Positions 46,088-47,294 of a DNA stretch of 47,294 nt are shown here, one piece after another (positions within the stretch are counted from its first letter, which is position 1; each line of letters starts with the position of its first letter). Under the pieces are notes generated by a model. That model saw only the letters and a list, made by a program, of their open reading frames with translations. It was not told the DNA's origin and ran no database searches. The position numbers and the translations under genes were made by a program. Origin of the DNA: Candidatus Omnitrophota bacterium (GTDB taxonomy: Bacteria > Omnitrophota > Gorgyraeia > Zapsychrales > Fredricksoniimonadaceae); NCBI GenBank assembly GCA_903959815.1, contig CAJBYM010000081.1, positions 1-47,294 on the forward strand, read 5' to 3'.

Positions 46088-46804
46088 CTAAACAACAAGG
46101 CTCTTCAATCCTTCCGCCACAGCCTTAGGATCATGACTCAAAAAGAAATAGCTCGCGGTCACAAGAACATTCGCTCCTGCCTTAACAATACCGGGCGCGG
46201 TCGCAGCATTCACCCCGCCATCGACCGCAATATCCTTGTTAAACCCCTGAGCACGCAACCACTTGATCTTATCCAAAGCGGAAGGCATGAATTTCTGCCC
46301 TGAAAACCCGGGATTAACCGACATGACAAGAATATGATCCACATCATTTAACAAAGGCAATAAACATGTCACCGGCGTTCCAGGATTAAGCGTAACACCC
46401 GCCTGTTTACCTTTGGCTTTGATCCGACGAATATCGCGCAAAATTTTTCCAGGATCAATAACATCCACTTCCTTGGGATATTGACCATAAACCTGGCATG
46501 CCGCACGACGCTCGCCATAGCACTCGGCATGGACAATAATAATATCCGCACCTGCATCGGCAAAAGCATCCACATAATCCCAGGGATTCTCGATCATCAA
46601 ATGCGTGGCGACCGGCAACTTTGTATACGCACGGACCGCCTGTGTCACAACCGCTCCAATGGTGATATTCGGCACAAAGTGGCCATCCATCACATCCACA
46701 TGAATGCGGTCGATACCCGAGCGCTCACAAAGCTGTAAAGCTTCAGCGATCTTTCCAAAGTCGGCCGATAGAATGCTGGCGCTAACAATAATATTCTGTG
46801 ACAT
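46088..46804 (-). CDS. rpe: Ribulose-phosphate 3-epimerase
   Basis: SASILSADFGKIAEAL, HVDVMDGHFVPNIT, MSVNPGFSGQKF, VDGGVN. Confidence 0.98.
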   Translation of the reverse strand: MSQNIIVSASILSADFGKIAEALQLCERSGIDRIHVDVMDGHFVPNITIGAVVTQAVRAYTKLPVATHLMIENPWDYVDAFADAGADIIIVHAECYGERRAACQVYGQYPKEVDVIDPGKILRDIRRIKAKGKQAGVTLNPGTPVTCLLPLLNDVDHILVMSVNPGFSGQKFMPSALDKIKWLRAQGFNKDIAVDGGVNAATAPGIVKAGANVLVTASYFFLSHDPKAVAEGLKSLVV

Positions 46805-46877
46805 AGCGCTCCCTAGAATTAAACACCTTGCTGATGCCCCATCATTATAAACAAAAAACAGAAGAGAGATACTTTAA

Positions 46878-46912
46878 AAAAGACTTCTTCCCATGTGGGT
46901 AAGAAGTCTTTT
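46878..46912 (-). terminator. Terminator-like hairpin, CCC-N4-GGG apex (copy 1)
   Basis: AAAAGACTTCTT-CCCATGTGGGT-AAGAAGTCTTTT. Confidence 0.75.
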
Positions 46913-46975
46913 CTTGTCAAGCTGGCTCTGCCGCTGACGGAGCAGCGCCAGAGCACTGTTTCCTTTCCCTAAAAA

Positions 46976-47014
46976 GCAAAAGACTTCTGCCCATTCGGGT
47001 AAGAAGTCTTTTGC
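46976..47014 (-). terminator. tRNA-Leu terminator, CCCGAATGGG apex (copy 2)
   Basis: Minus: GCAAAAGACTTCT-TACCCGAATGGGC-AGAAGTCTTTTGC then TTTTT. Confidence 0.8.
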
Positions 47015-47031
47015 ATGAGGAGAGGAAATAG

Positions 47032-47112
47032 TGCGCGGGGAGGGACTTGAACCCTCATACCTTACGGCATACGCCCCTCAAACGTACGTGTCTACCATTT
47101 CACCACCCGCGC
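47032..47112 (-). tRNA. tRNA-Leu(GAG), CCA not encoded
   Basis: GCGCGGGTGGTGAAATGGTAGACACGTACGTTTGAGGGGCGTATGCCGTAAGGTATGAGGGTTCAAGTCCCTCCCCGCGCA; class II arm; loop TTGAGGG. Confidence 0.93.
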
Positions 47113-47212
47113 AAACTAAATTTTTCGAAGAAAAATTTACCCTGGCGACAAAGTCGACAGGGGCGGCCCCCAAAACGCGTCCCTCAGGGGCGTTTTGGGA
47201 AAGGACGCGTTT

Positions 47213-47238
47213 GGTTCCAAAACAATTGTTTTGGAACC
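47213..47238. repeat. Perfect 26-nt palindrome
   Basis: GGTTCCAAAACAATTGTTTTGGAACC. Confidence 0.95.
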
Positions 47239-47294
47239 CCCTTCTCTTCAAAATCAAACTACAAAGAACCAAATTGAGAACGGAATAATATCAC

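Overview
Chromosomal window from a bacterium, gene-dense and mostly housekeeping. The gene repertoire and codon style are loosely compatible with a deep-branching PVC/Omnitrophota-like lineage, but taxonomy cannot be proven from this sequence alone. Recognisable modules: peroxiredoxin; AsmA-like giant protein + thiS-thiG-thiH-thiF; era/SemiSWEET/pfkB/yjbQ/TPR/aminotransferase overlapping gene string; Lrp regulator; four-gene two-component cluster (PAS-HK, REC-HK, double-REC, CheY-like); a pyrimidine operon (pyrR-B-C-[LOG]-K-[half TSUP]-D-F-[UbiA]) with a readable PyrR attenuator leader; Phd/YefM-PIN toxin-antitoxin with its promoter and tandem operators; rsmI, glmS, divergent bL27, DsbA-like, DacF, TrmB, deaminase, uppP; and an amt-glnK-FIST-HK-RR(GGDDF) module with an attenuator-like leader; rpe. 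Five tRNAs (Pro-UGG, Asp-GUC, Val-UAC, Glu-CUC, Leu-GAG). The most noteworthy items: (1) two unlinked Cys-rich proteins with class III (Flp/TadE-type) pilin N-termini, one carrying a thrombospondin type-1-like motif; (2) a dispersed family of intergenic hairpins with a conserved AAG-AATC-CTT core and covarying stems; (3) tRNA terminators sharing a CCCGAATGGG-type apex; (4) a promoter + mutually exclusive hairpin leader in front of amt-glnK. No CRISPR array, prophage or transposase gene was found.
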